DNA from: Muricea muricata | Taxonomy: Eukaryota; Cnidaria; Anthozoa; Malacalcyonacea; Plexauridae | Reading direction: 5' to 3' | DNA length: 64,000 nucleotides | Assembly: GCA_963855995.1 (NCBI GenBank) | Contig: OY979724.1 | Span: forward strand, 1,434,858 to 1,498,857 | Shown: one piece after another, positions 34,620-47,800 of the stretch | Layout: each line of letters begins with the position of its first letter | Position numbering within the stretch: position 1 is the stretch's first letter | The notes under the pieces: generated by a model | Database searches by the model: none | Told to the model about the DNA's origin: nothing | What the model saw: the letters and a program-made list of their open reading frames with translations, nothing else | Position numbers and translations under genes: made by a program

Positions 34620-34780
34620 AGGTCTAAATTTAGTCTACAACGAGAATTGTGAATTGGTGAACATTTTGGAGCTCAAATCGAGTTGTATTTTGTTTTAAAG
34701 TTCCTTTGTTTAAATAAATAAGTGTTTTCCTAGAATTACGAAACCGGATTCTGGGAACTGCATGCTGCGCTTCCTTGTTT

Positions 34781-35122
34781 TGACTGGCAGTCACTGATCT
34801 TATGATAGACTGGATATAGCTTCTGTGGATATCAAAAGTGAAGCCTAATTATACAATACGAAATTCACTTCCGGGGACCACTTGTGATGTAAACTTGTCA
34901 CAAACAACTTTGTTTACTGCAACAATGTTGATAAATAATTGCAGAGTGCTTAAAATATTACAAAATTGTACGTTCTTGCTCTTTCCCACCAAGTATTCCT
35001 TTACAAATTTGTATCACACGGGCTCTGTGGTCCCTGGAAGTGAAATTTGCATGTAAAATTAAGCTTCACTTTTGATATCCATAGCAGCTATATCCAGTCT
35101 ACTATGAGATCAGTGCTGGCAG
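34781..35122. mobile_element. Foldback MITE with about 110-bp arms
   Basis: Both arms contain AGACTGGATATAGCT, TGGATATCAAAAGTGAAGC and TTCACTTCC-GGGACCAC in inverted orientation. The loop is short. There is no open frame. It lies about 700 bp downstream of the LLGL stop codon. Confidence 0.85.
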
Positions 35123-35846
35123 TGCATTCACTTTGATCGACGCATCGGGCCACGAACAATTGTCTCAGAAATACCTAAGGAATAACTTTAAAATAAAAAT
35201 AAAATTATTTTACAAACATCATCGCTACGTCTAGCCGGCCACTTCGACTAGAACTGAGAATTAAACAGGAGATCAATGCTCCCACCAGAGCGAAACATCG
35301 CGGACCTATATATATATATATCGAACATTATAGGCACAGTGTCACCCGCTGGGCGATGGGATTTTTGAAAAACGATTGGTGATTTATACGATTTAGACTT
35401 CTTATACGATGGAAGTCTGTAGAAATAATATTGCATCTTCATTTTATATAAATTTTTTGAATTAGATTTAATATTTGTCCCAAACATGATAAATAACATC
35501 ATAGTAAAATTACATCATAGATCTCTTACATCTAAATTAAAATAAATCATCCAGATCACATGGTTATTGAATGGCCAATAGCAGTAAGTCACATGATTTA
35601 AAACGAATTAATTACCATGTAAGCTGAGGTGTCATATTTTTAGGTTGTAGCAACGACATAAACTCACACATCGTTCAGGAGGTGACACCATGCTTTCAAA
35701 ACTATCTTGATGTGCTATCTCTGTTAGCATGTAAACACTGGCAAGCGGGCAGTGTTCATCAACCTGATACTTCACGATTTGGCTATTAGCAACCTTTGCT
35801 TCATAGATTGCATTTTCACATGGTTGGTTCATATTGAAATATTATC

Positions 35847-38800
35847 CTAATAATGCGCGGTTATTTCTGCTCCTACATGACCTTCCTTCTTATGCGATTT
35901 TCCCGGTGCTTTGAACGTCGTGCCTTCGCCATCACTGGAGGAGGCCGAGCTCGATCTTCTGCCGTGATGACTGTCCTATACAAAAATATTTTAGTGTCTT
36001 CCTAAGCGTTAGGGCCAGCCTGTTAGAGTGACCTCGCTTTGCTGGGAAGAGATATTGAAACTTTACTTTAAAAAAATCCTGCAGTATTTACTTGCAACGA
36101 AGTACGACTTTGTTTACGTTGATTATAGTTACACTTTGACGAAGTAAAAACGTTTAAAGTTATTCTCAAAGCAAAATCAGCGGCAGGCAGACCAGTGACA
36201 ATGTGCTTGGCTCAGCCAGGCTAGGGCTCAGGGCTGTTACCTCGGGTTTACCTACCGCCCAAAAAAATGTCCTATTAAATCTTATTTCAGTAGTGCTTTC
36301 CTCAAGTATATTTTCCATTACTTTTGTTCTTTTGCTAAAGTAAAATGTTCAGGCAATACTTTTTCACTCAAGTAATTTTTTTAGTCAGTATTTTGACTTT
36401 TACTTCAGTAAAAATTGAGGTGTTACTTTTTACTTTTTCTTTAGTAAAAAACTCGAGTATTCAACACTTTCCCAATTTGCCTAAAACAGAATTAATGTTG
36501 ATTTCTCCAGCAGCATTCTACCACCCTAGAACTATAGAAATGATGAGACATTTCGACGTTTAAAGACTCACCTCATTGCGATCACCATTTGTTAAAACTC
36601 GGTTACTTTGTGTCGTTTTTACGACAGTTGTTGTTGTCGTCGTTGTTTGATTTTTCTTCGCACTGTATCGCGCACTTCTTACAACAGGTTGCGAGATGTT
36701 ACCGTCTGTCTCGCTGACGGAGTAGTCATGTTTGACCACCGTTGTCTGTTGTCGGCTCTCAGATAAATCGTTTTCAGATCCTTGGTTGTTGCCGCCGCTA
36801 GAAAGGCGAACAGGAATTGAGAGCTGCAGTGCGATGTTAAACTTAAAGTGTCACAAACCCAAATTTGATATTCGTCTGTGCAGGTAGAAATGCATTACAA
36901 CAATAAACCGCCAATACCCACAATTTTTCAATGTTGAAATTTCGGTTGCGACGCTATTAGCAAAATTTTTGCAGCACGATACAGAAGAAAACTAATTTGC
37001 AATTACCATAATTACGTCATATCCGAAAATTTTTCAGTGAAAAAGTTGATAAAGACATGGTTTTTCGGTACAATATGTCTACCTAGAATACCCCAAATAT
37101 TGCAACGACGAAAAATCAAAATTGGTGTTTGTAGTAGTATAATTTTAAGAATGTGTTTGCATGGCATTTGTTCATAATTCACCAGTAAGGTGTCACACTA
37201 ACTTTGAGAGCTTGTTGAATGGGGGGGGGGGGGGGTGTCGATAGTTTGAGGAAGAGGGGTCTCTCGTCTATACTACTGCTCTTTCGTTTACCTTATGTTG
37301 GCATTATCTTCGCAGTAGCCAGATCTTTCTTCACGTGCCGGGTTTTCTTCTTTCTCTTCATCATCCTCCTGGCCTCGCATGCCTGGCACATTAAGGACGC
37401 ATTCTGGATGGAGTCTATACACATGAAGATAAATCATCAAGTTCTGTCACTATCAAGTTCTAAAGCACGGCGACGATTTCGATCTAGTGTATTCATGTTT
37501 CGAACTGTCGAATATTGCCGAATACAGTTTAATCAGGCTTTGTATTCATTTAAACAGAATCAAAGTAGCGAGTGCAAATGTTCATTACGCCTGATTGCCT
37601 TGAACAAACTAACTTCATATTATATATTTTTCTTTGAAGAAAATTTCAGAAAGAAGGCTGTGCACTCCTTTGATTGTTTATGATTACATTAAGACAGCTC
37701 GATAGTCAACATCCATTAGGAATTTTATCTCTTCAGCATAAAATGTTTTACAGTGGATGCTTGAGCTTCATTTTAGTTCATTGCACAGCTCTATAGCACA
37801 GCACTGTTCTCTCTATTTTAAAAGAGCATGTCTCCAAAGTTTGGCTGAACATAGAAATCATGTTTGTCGTTTGAACTGAATTCTAATCATCAGTTTATTT
37901 CCATAAACTCCACACATTATCCACGACAACAATGTCTCTGGACAAGCGAACAGTAGGAGAATAAAACTTTTTCAACTATGAAGACAACCAGTAGAGCTAT
38001 GCAATGACCTAAACAAAGCTTTCCACTTGCACTATAAAAGATTCTAAAGATAAAGAAGTACAATGTGCCATAATTTACACTCTAGAGCCACCTTAAACCA
38101 GCAAAAAGACAACATACTTACTCTTGCGACGCCGTTAATGAAAATCGTTGCAACTCGGACGGTGATCTTAGGTAGAATCCCTGTCCTAGTCTTGTAAACA
38201 ACAGCGACTGTATTCCCAAGAGATCCTCACGTTTGATACAGTTCACTTTAAGTTGTTGTCTCAAACTGGGCAAGGCAAACACGTTGAGATCCCCTTGGTT
38301 ATTTAGACATCCCAGACAATAGTACTTCTCATCAGCTTCTCCTAAAGCAACATATGTATCGCAATGTTAAGGTTCATAGAGACCGGACGCGATTTGCCAA
38401 CGCGACGCGATTTTTCGACTTTTAAAAGCAAATAAGACCATCAACGGGAAGAAATTTGGTTGGATATGTGCACCAAATAGCTTAAATTGCTGAAGTCGTT
38501 CTGAAGATTGGAGAAAAATAGAAAAGGATTAAAGTTAAAGGACGTTGAAAATCGAAAATTCGTGTCGCGCTGTCAAATCTCGGGCTCAAAATAACGCTCG
38601 ATGTCAGGACGGGTTATGATGAGAGGTAAATGCAATTCCTGACAGGTCAAATTTTCTTAACAGTGATATAAACAAGATTGGACACAGGAACACTCCACTA
38701 CCTTGTTGATTTCTGAGCGAGATCACTCCAAGTTTTCGAACCTTCGATCCGTCTATAGCGGTCAGTTTTTCTTTGTGTTTTATTCGAAGTTGCGGAAGTG

Positions 38801-41800
38801 ATAAAACTTTGAACTGTTCTTCAGAGCAAATGATCATTGAATGATTACCACTCATGTCGACAGCTACAAACGGAAAGAGTAATTTTTTGTCATGAACACA
38901 AATTTCTACAGGATCATTTTGTGGAAAGGGAATATAGCGAAGCAGGAATCGGTCAACGTGTTGTGCCTCTCATCAATGACAAACATAAGCTTAGTCTGGT
39001 GTGATGTTTTGCGCGAGAGAGTTCTTCCACACAATTCGTGTGCTTTGGGTACCCCGATTTCCCTCTCTCTCTAAAATCAACACATACAGATCAGTTAAAG
39101 CATGTGATATTTCGAAACTGCAAAGCAAGTTCCTTCCATATCAACGTAATCTTACTACAGGCATCCCAAAGGTAGTATAGGTTCGATTCCCACAGTGGTC
39201 AGGCAGATTTTTCAACTTGCCCGGTGTGAATATAAGCTCAGAGTCACACCACAAACATCATTTTCACCTAAGTATATAACACTAAGATACATAAAAATCT
39301 TGATCACACTTAAAGATTACACGGATATCAGTTCCGAAATATCACATACTCAAACCGACCTGACCACGTATGGCTCAGTTAGCAGAGCATTGGGCTAGCA
39401 TTCCAAAGCTCGTAGGTTCAATTTTCTCCGCGTTTAGGTACATTTTTAAACGTGCCCGGTGACGGTGAATAAAATCTCGGAGCGAAACCATTTTCACACC
39501 ATCATCATTCGCCCGAGTATGCAATGTACTAATCAATTTAGTACAAAACTTTACACAACTTTAAACCAATTTTGAGTCGTTCTCAACTGCAGGCCAAACA
39601 AGGAAATTAAAGCGAACTTTTTACCGACCTTTTTCCTGTCCACTTTCAACTGAAAAGTCTTCAGGCACAGGGTTGCCGTCTTTGTCAACGACAAACATCG
39701 TGATGACGGGAGCGTTGTGTTTCAAATGGATTTCCGGTTTCTTCGGGTGCGCTTGGACGAGCTCACTGCGACGTCGATCGTCCGGGGGGAGTTCGATCGT
39801 ATAGGGATATATGTAACCGGAATTTGTACCCACCCATAACGTGGGAGCATGATGCATACCTGGGCACAAAGGTGAAATTGATTGAAGCAAAAAGATGAAG
39901 TAAAAAGTTAAAGCAAAAAGTTGAAGCAAAAAGATGAAGCAATAGTCAGCGTGGGTTCGAAACTTTGACAAGTTTTAGGTCAATGTTTGACTTCAGTTTT
40001 ATGGGTCATAAATGGAACTTTGTAAATTTTGTCTCTGCAAATATGTCAATCAAAGCAATCATCCAACTACCTCTTCACTCGTAATGTTGAAGTTCTAAGG
40101 TCGGTTGTACGAAGGCTGAATGGAGCCATCCACCGGATAGTGATTTCATTCAAACTTTCTAAACATGTTTAGTAACTGGTAAAGCTATACTAAAGTTCAG
40201 CATTTTCGAGTTAGAGTCACCTTTTATCTCAATTCAATATCCCTGGTGTCATTTCTTTTATGCCTTTCTGTGGCAGTTGGAAAGAACACTATTTGGTGGA
40301 TAGCCGTGTCCACCTTTCGTACAACCGACCCATATTTGCATCGTTTGGTAGTTAAATATTCTATAGTATTGCGTGTATCATCTTGATTTCTGTTTCATAC
40401 AATATCACTCACCATCCTTCAAGAATGTTTCAACCATATACAGACATCTAACTAAGCCTTGATAACCTTCGCCCACTTTGCTACTTTCATCAATCAATCT
40501 TTGCAAAGGGGCTTCTTCCCCACTAGGAGAATGTTGCCCGGCATCTTTGCCCGACCGGGTGCTGTGCCTTCTTCTGCCACTGCGCCGACCACTTCGCAGA
40601 CGCCTGAATGACCTTCGTAAAGATTCCTTTAGCGTTCTCCTCCGTACTAATGTACCGCCTTCTAACCCAATGTCTGAAAAAGAGGGTTAGAAAGAGAGTT
40701 GGGAACAATAGTTTAGAACTGATAGAGCTATCCAGTATAAATAAAGTTTAGTTTAGGTTTAGTTTAGGTTTCCTCCTGTAGTAACACTGGATCAATAAGA
40801 GATGATCCTTACTGGACCTCTAGGAAAAACAGTTTAGAACTTATAAAGCTATCCACTATAAATAAAGTTAGTTTAGTTTAGGTTTTCTCTTGTAGTAACA
40901 CTGGATCAATAAGCGATGATCTTCGCTGAATCTCTAGGAAGAACAGTTTAGAACTGATAGAGCGATATGTAATATAAATCAAGCATTTAAATTACTCACC
41001 ATCAGGACTAAGGGTACACCGATGTATTATCGGTACTTGCTGAACATAATCCAGTAAGAAGAAACCATGCATAGTGCCTGAGGCAAGTCTACAGAAATAC
41101 AGTATATGTCACATTTACCAAATGTCACTTTTCCTAATCAAACCATTCTCTAAAACGAACTGTGTAATATACTTACAATCCCCACTTCGTGTTTAAAGCG
41201 ACAGCCGTTACACAAGAGGCTGGCGTAATTTGAACTATCATGGTCGGTTTAAATCCTTTGCCGACTTTAACTGCTCCTGTTTTGGGCATAAGCGGGCCAG
41301 GTCCTTTCCAACTGAAATTTTCATACTCTTTCACAATATTTATATCGATAACCTACAAACGATCAGAGGATTAAACATGCTGCACGCTCCGTATTCTACA
41401 CAGACGCTTAGTTTAGATTTTGAATTTCATGATTTGTAAATCTGAGTAACTGACACTGTTCCGATGCTTATAACTCAATATTAACCAGAGTTTCAACTCA
41501 GAAAATGTCCGAAAGATGCTAAATTTGGGCAATGTTCATATCTGGGGGGGGGGGGGGTCTGTCTTTGATAAGAGCATAACCGTACGGACGGTACCCGATC
41601 TTCAGCAAACAAATTTTTGAAACTGATTACTAATTCATGAAGAAAACACACAAGAAACGGAATGAAAATTGGTCTTCACTTGCAAAAGCATTGACTTTGC
41701 CGGATTTTCTCGTCTTACATGAGATGTAGTTTCAAATTACTTCCCCAATATATCCATAAAATTGGAGAGAGTCTCACAACATTCGCGCTCGTGTTGTATA

Positions 41801-44800
41801 TTCGAAATACAACACGATCACTCATGTCTGAAATATTACTTAAAAACATTAAATAAATATAAATCCCTCGTTCCATACCGGTATTTCCACATTTTTCTCT
41901 TCTTTATTTACATCCAGTACCACGACCTGGCCCCCATGGCCACCGACTGCCAAAATCTTCGCACCGACATCAAAATATATCTTCTGGACCCCCAGACGTT
42001 GGTCATCACAGAAGGGGTCGTAGACGCCGACTTTTCTTAGATGCGGCCAACCTTCGTCCTCGCCGTCGATCTGTTCCGGTGGCTCGTGATCTCCGGTGAA
42101 GAATCTCGAGGACTGGATGGTGTAGAGTGGACTCATGTTGAGCGCGGAAACATCCCAGAATCTCACGGAACCGTCTTCATGTCTGTAGATTTTAGGAATT
42201 TATGGTGAGTTCGCATGGTAACTAGAACAACAACAAACAAGAACAGCAGCAAACAAGAACACCGTCCATGAAACAAATGCATGAATTACAGCAACGTTAA
42301 ACAACAACAGCAAACAAGCAAGCAAATAAACAACAACATCAACAACTCGGACAACAAACAAACAACTTCAGCAATAACTGTATGGATTACAAGAGTAAAC
42401 AGCAAACAAACAAACAAGCAAATGAACAACAATCCCACAAAAACAACAGTGAAACAACTGTGTGTACCACAACAACATTGAACAACAAGAACCAAACAAC
42501 AGCATACATATAACAACAACAGCAAACCACATGAAACAACAGCAATACTAATACTGACAAGAACAACCAATGTTAACAACAATAGAACGAAAGCAACAAT
42601 AACACCAAAACACGAAAAGGCAAAACTTACCCAGTAAGTAAAATATCGTGCTGATTAGTAGTTTTTAGTAACGATCTCCCACCCGTTATTGGCCACTCCT
42701 GTCAAAACAAGAAAACATCTCTTTGAACACCACTTACACTAGACAGCAAGAAGTCCATCAAGGAAAGGGGTTGAGGAAAGGAGTGACTGTAGACAACACA
42801 GGAAGAAATTAGATATGCATTACACACACAATGCAATGCACACCTGCAACTTAAATGAATTTGAAAAAAGCTTAGAAGCGCTGAACATTTATTTTTAATG
42901 TAAATAAATGTCCAGAAACTAAAGTAAGAGAAATTCAAGCAATTCTTTACGAATCCACGGTCTTTGATCAAGGCCTAAAATTTTCGTTTCCAAATTCACT
43001 TAATTAAAAACATTCAAGCTTTGTACGAACTTCTGAATGAAATAATCCCTAGAGTTCGGTTTCTTAGAGTCCCTTAGTCTCTAGAATCCCTTAGGGCTCC
43101 TTACCTCAGGAGGATAGCTGGTTCCAAGCTGCTCTTTGCCAGCTTCTTTTAATAAATGCCATAAGTCGCCGGGACAGTTGTGTACATGTTGGGAACACGT
43201 GATCGGCGAGGAGTGAAGACAGGATAGATAGGGTGATGAGAATGTGGGATAACCATTTTCTTTCAGTAAATCAATGACGACAAATTCGTGCTCGCATAGC
43301 ACAGCTAGACATCTTGGTTTGCCTAAACAATTAAAAAATGTGAATATACTATGTGAGAGTATCTAGAGAATACAAAGACAGAAATGTTCAGTCAAAACAG
43401 TGTAACAAGATTCGTCACTGATACGTCATGATTGCCAGTACCCAAAACAGAAGTATTCCCCCCGGTATTATTAGCCATCCTAAATATCTCAGGGGGGGGA
43501 TTCAATATTCATTATGGATGCCATGTAGTTAGCCTGTACCCTGTGCTTGGGCAGATGTTAAATAATCAAAAGTCATAACTCATAACCCCTTCTTACTTTT
43601 ATCATGCTTATCAAATATTATAAAGAAATCCACTACTCTTGATGTGAAATCAAACGTCGCTTGCGTCGAATCACCACAGATCACAGAGATGCAATGCCTG
43701 TCTCCGTAACTCGCCCTTGGCATGCCACCACTGAATATTGTGTAAGGCTCAAACCAACACACCTTGGAACAAAGGAAATAGTGTCAAAGAAAACAGACAG
43801 CAAACAATGTCAGTGACTATGAAATAGAAATTATTATTTAATTATGTGGAAGAGCTTTAAAAAACAGTAATACAAATTCTTTTATACTTTTGCACCCCAA
43901 CACTTTTTTGTTAGCAAGATATTTCAGGTTGAATTGTTTTGTTTTGCTCACATGTAGCCTGTTCACTGACCTAAATCATAAAAGTCAAGGTCTGTGAATA
44001 CTTGAAAGATTTCTTGTCCATGCATAAATTGAATCCTAAGTATTGGAGAATTAATTTATGCAACATTATAATATAACACATCAACTGATGCGTTTAAAAT
44101 GGTGGCTTTTGAACAGGCTAACATACATGTAATGTGTCATAGTTTGCATAATGAATGATCTTAAAGTGGATTATAATGTTTGTTTTCTCATAAAGGAATG
44201 ACTTGGAAAACAAATGGTTTCATTAGTAATCAACAACAACTCCTTATGCAAAGTACATAAGATGTCACTAGTGGGCAAAACAAAAAAATCAAACTAAAAT
44301 ATCTCATCAACAAAACAATGTAACAGTATAAAATATTCTTTCTTATTTTAGTACCAACAGGAGTGACGCTTCCTGATAGTCTGTATTCTGTGCATAAAAC
44401 ACACATAAACAAACAGCTGAAATAAAATTTTTTGACTAACCTTCGTGATGGCCTTGCAAGGAAAGGGGCCAAAGGGACATGGAGATTCGCATGGGGACTC
44501 GCATTTATGTTCTGCATCTTCCCGTAAGTTCCACACCGTGAGACTGCCGTCTGCGTGCGAACTCACAAATTTTTCCCCAGTGCAATCAAAGTGTAAACTT
44601 TCCAAGCCTTGCATGGAGCAAAACGACTGCTTCAAGTCACATGATTGGTGGTCCCAGAGCACCATTAGACCTTTCTTGTATCCAATCAAAACCTTAAATA
44701 CAGTAGTAATTGACAAAAATCATCACAATAAATATAAATAATGAAGATGATAACTTCGTGTTTCAAGCATTTACTAGGTAGAACAACAAATTCCCTCAAT

Positions 44801-47800
44801 TAGAAAAGCAAATTTTCATTAGGCAATAAATAAAGTACCGTAATAAAGACAATAATGAAGATGTTCTGACTGAACTGAATCTTACCTGTTCTTTACTTTG
44901 GGGATTTTCTTGAATTGCCTCAACTGAACCAGGATTCACAGCTCTATATTCCTCAGGAACACTAAAACAACATGAGAGGTATTTATTACACACCTGACAC
45001 AACGGCTCGAATGAGCAAATAACCCTTCTTTCATGAAAAAATTGACCATTCAACACACATTCCAAGAAGTCCCCAAAATTTGAACATTTTGCTTTTGCAA
45101 GTATCTTATTTTGTTTGTGCAAGCTACCAAGTTGATATGCCATTATTTTACTGTAGAATTGGTAGTGTTAGTTTGACAGGATTAGCATAAAACTCATTCC
45201 AGATACCATGGCAATAGTATAAAGTGTTCTTAAAGTGTGTTTCAAGTTGTCAAAAATTCTTGTCAACAAACACCTCTTCAGTGTGTGAAATTTCAAGCAC
45301 TTTCAAGGAGCCATAAAAAAATAAACATTAATTACCCCTGTATCACAACATCTTGATAAATAATGTGATCCAGAAGATCAAATGTGTTGATATCCAAAAG
45401 ATAAATATTTCCACCTTCTGTGCCGAGGTAGAGTCTGTTGGTTTTCATTGACAATGAACATACAGCGATCTTTTTCAATCTAAATAGATACAGTAGGTGT
45501 CTACATGAAAACATGAGACTTTATGCTACCTGAAACCAAACAAGCAAAATTTACCATAGAGTCAAAGTATTGTCACAGTATTACTATCTCTTGCATCATT
45601 TGCATGTACAGTATCTGAGTATCATGTTTGATATTTTCATTATTGCTTTAGCCCTTTGGATGTATGATCATGCATTTATCATGAAAAAATACTCCAAACC
45701 TGTATTTTGAAGGGCAGGTAACACCCCTAAGACTAACAGTCTAACACAACTCAAGTATATACTCGATTAGTAACCCCCTCCACACACACACACACACTAG
45801 AGATGGCATGGTACCCCCCCCCTCCACACACACACACACTAGAGATGGCATAGCACCCCCCCCCTCCAGATCATGCTGGATACATCTCTGCACACAGCAA
45901 AGTCTCTTTGTTAGGAAGCTACTAGCTTCCCAACAAAGATCCTTGAAATGCCAGATTCTGCTAATGCCAAATTCAGGTAGTGAAAGCTTTAGACAACACT
46001 TCTACACTGACAACAACATTAGTTCAAAACACACATAATCAACTACCTTCCTTGTAATGTGCATGTTTTTACTTCCTCCAAAATTGCTTTCCCATCTTTC
46101 TTGTTGATCTCCCACAAATGAATACTGTCATGTGACACATCATCGCAAACGCTGATAACTCTGCCCTTGTTAGGAAAGTGGCAAATAGCAATTAATCAAA
46201 AGAAAATTCAAAACTGTCAAGAAAGATTAAGGTGTATTTACCTGCTTTGGCAAGAAATGCAACTCCTGTATTCTGGTTCTTGTTGTGTGATAAGCTGACA
46301 GCTCCACACCTGGTTTTCCAAAGCTATTATTGTAACATTAAAGAAATTATAAGCATATTTGACAAGACCAGACCAGTGTCTGGTATTTCTATGCCAAAAA
46401 GCACAAAAACAAAGTATATCCAAAGTTTCCTCAATATTCTTACTCACTTACTGTGTTGCAGGTTTTGAAATCTTTTGAACAATTTTTTAAAAAGAAATCT
46501 TTGCACAAAGCACAAGTTATCGTTGCTGATTTTATTTTGAAATAAATTTCTTTCATTTTGTGTAGTCTAGCTCATTATCAGTAGGGATGTTTTTGTTTCA
46601 TTTCAATTTTTTTAAGTTGTTTATTTTCAAATTATATTACAGGTTATCTGAGTAAATTGATTGCCATCCAAGTTGAATTGGTTGCCATTCAAAAACATTG
46701 AAATATTCACGAAGCCAGAATTCTTTCAACCTCAATGAATCCAAGGCAAAACTTTACAAAGATCTATATAAATTACTTCAAATTCTTTGCAGGTACTTGT
46801 TTGCTTGGTTCTAGGCTTGTTTGGTCCCAGGCATTTATCTTTTTAACTCTTAAAACAGCCACAATAATAATGGCTTACAACATATGGTCACAGTAAATTA
46901 CACACAATTAATTTAATCTATTCTGAATGTTTTTAATTCCTAACAGCCATATTTTCATGCATAAAATATTCACGACTATCCCAATTAAGCACAGTGCAGA
47001 TAACTGCAAGCCTGCTTACAAAACAAAATTTAAGCCTAAATTATTAAACATTTCCCAAAGCACAACGTTCATTCATTTAAAGCTGGTGGAACACAGATGG
47101 AAATTTTACTACAGAAATTTAAATAATTACATTTCTTATTGAGGCAAATGAGTATGCAAATTTTGAAGGCTTTTTTTTGTAATAGGGCATCTTGTTACTG
47201 AGGCAAAGGATGTGTATTAATAATAAATGATCCCTAATCTATGTGAGAATCTAAATTCATTCGTAGATCAACCAAATACACCTGTCTCGCGCTTTGGCCT
47301 TGACCTCAAAAAACTAACATGAGAATAAGCTCAAAAAGTATAAACTAACAGCACCATTTTATTCTGTAGGATTCAACTTAAAGATTCTCTTTAAGCCAAA
47401 CATAATTTCTAGTGTTCTAGTGTCAGAAGGTAATTGCTGCATCTGCCAAAAATGCTGAACCAACCTTAATGGATGTTATACAATGAAAATTTTAGCAATA
47501 TTCAACACCGAGGGGGGAATCTTTCACAGGTTGATTGGCAAAAACATGCATCATAAGCAATATTACGCATGCTGTTAAAAATTAACCTGTATTAACAAAA
47601 CTATACAAAAGTTCATTTAAATCTAGTTGTCTATTTTACCAAATAACTTGCAGTGTACCATTATGGAGCATATAAATGTAAACTTGAGCAAGAGAAATTA
47701 AGTTTAAAATTCAAGTGGGACATGAAATGAATTAGAAAGTCTCAACTTCAAAAGACATGAATATTCTGGTAGTTTCTATACCAATGTCTAGCCCAAGCTA

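Noticed and set aside
39380..39420. tRNA-like sequence with A box
   Set aside because: No complete cloverleaf, the B box is decayed and the downstream tail is shared with other SINE copies; not a tRNA gene.
42286..42582. Minus-strand hydrophobic Leu/Val/Cys frame resembling membrane segments
   Set aside because: Product of the AAC-rich low-complexity LLGL intron.
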